Assembly: GCA_012517205.1 (NCBI GenBank)
Contig: JAAYVL010000153.1
Coordinates: forward strand, 24,667-88,666
Reading direction: 5' to 3'
Length of the DNA stretch: 64,000 nt
Source of the DNA: Verrucomicrobiota bacterium
GTDB taxonomy: Bacteria; Verrucomicrobiota; Verrucomicrobiia; Limisphaerales; UBA8199
Shown: piece after piece, positions 63,901 to 64,000 of the stretch
Layout: each line of letters begins with the position of its first letter
Position numbering within the stretch: position 1 is the stretch's first letter
The notes under the pieces: model-generated
What the model saw: the letters and a program-made list of their open reading frames with translations, nothing else
Told to the model about the DNA's origin: nothing
Database searches by the model: none
Position numbers and translations under genes: made by a program

Positions 63901-64000
63901 ATGGCAAGAACAGTCATGCCGAAACGATTTCATCTGAACCGGCCCGACCTTGCGCAAGCCGTGGCGGCGGCGCTGCCGGGTTGCAAGGACGTCAAAGCCC
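63901..64000 (+). CDS. ORF running off the window (MARTVMPKRFHLNRPDLAQAVAAALPGCKDVKA...), function unknown
   Basis: Open frame from ATG at 63901 to the window edge. Confidence 0.35.
   Translation, partial: MARTVMPKRFHLNRPDLAQAVAAALPGCKDVKA

Overview
The window is a chromosomal segment, about 60% GC by eye. Gene content and style suggest a Verrucomicrobiota-like bacterium: Tat-exported Gfo/Idh/MocA oxidoreductases, long pseudopilin cassettes, a giant LamG/S8 secreted protein, and a PEP-CTERM tail. That taxonomy is inference. From left to right it holds: the gyrA 3' end; pdxH; leuD; two convergent Gfo/Idh/MocA oxidoreductases; a decayed two-ORF insertion sequence; cysT-cysW-cysA; a sugar isomerase-like protein; a phosphodiester glycosidase; tRNA-Phe(GAA); nusA-infB-rbfA-nrnA; pgm-pgi-pgl (minus strand); two IS630 remnants; a minus-strand set dapB-folK-corrinoid protein-homocysteine methyltransferase-UroD-like methyltransferase; an MFS transporter; dapF-dapA; a DUF5009-type membrane protein; pilB-pilT-pilB-pilC; a BrnT/BrnA-like toxin-antitoxin pair; a translationally coupled pseudopilin operon ending in a 1423-aa PilX/GspK-like protein; a 3398-aa S8 protease; a PEP-CTERM protein; and a structured, possibly mobile-element end at the right edge. 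The most unusual signal is non-coding. A family of roughly 100-bp near-perfect hairpins (GCCGTGTACAAGGGGTGTACAA...TTGTACACCCCTTGTACACGGC) occurs three times in intergenic regions, always in the same orientation and each preceded by a 17-bp palindrome. Arm sequences differ between copies but pairing is kept. No searches or folding calculations were run; all calls are by inspection.
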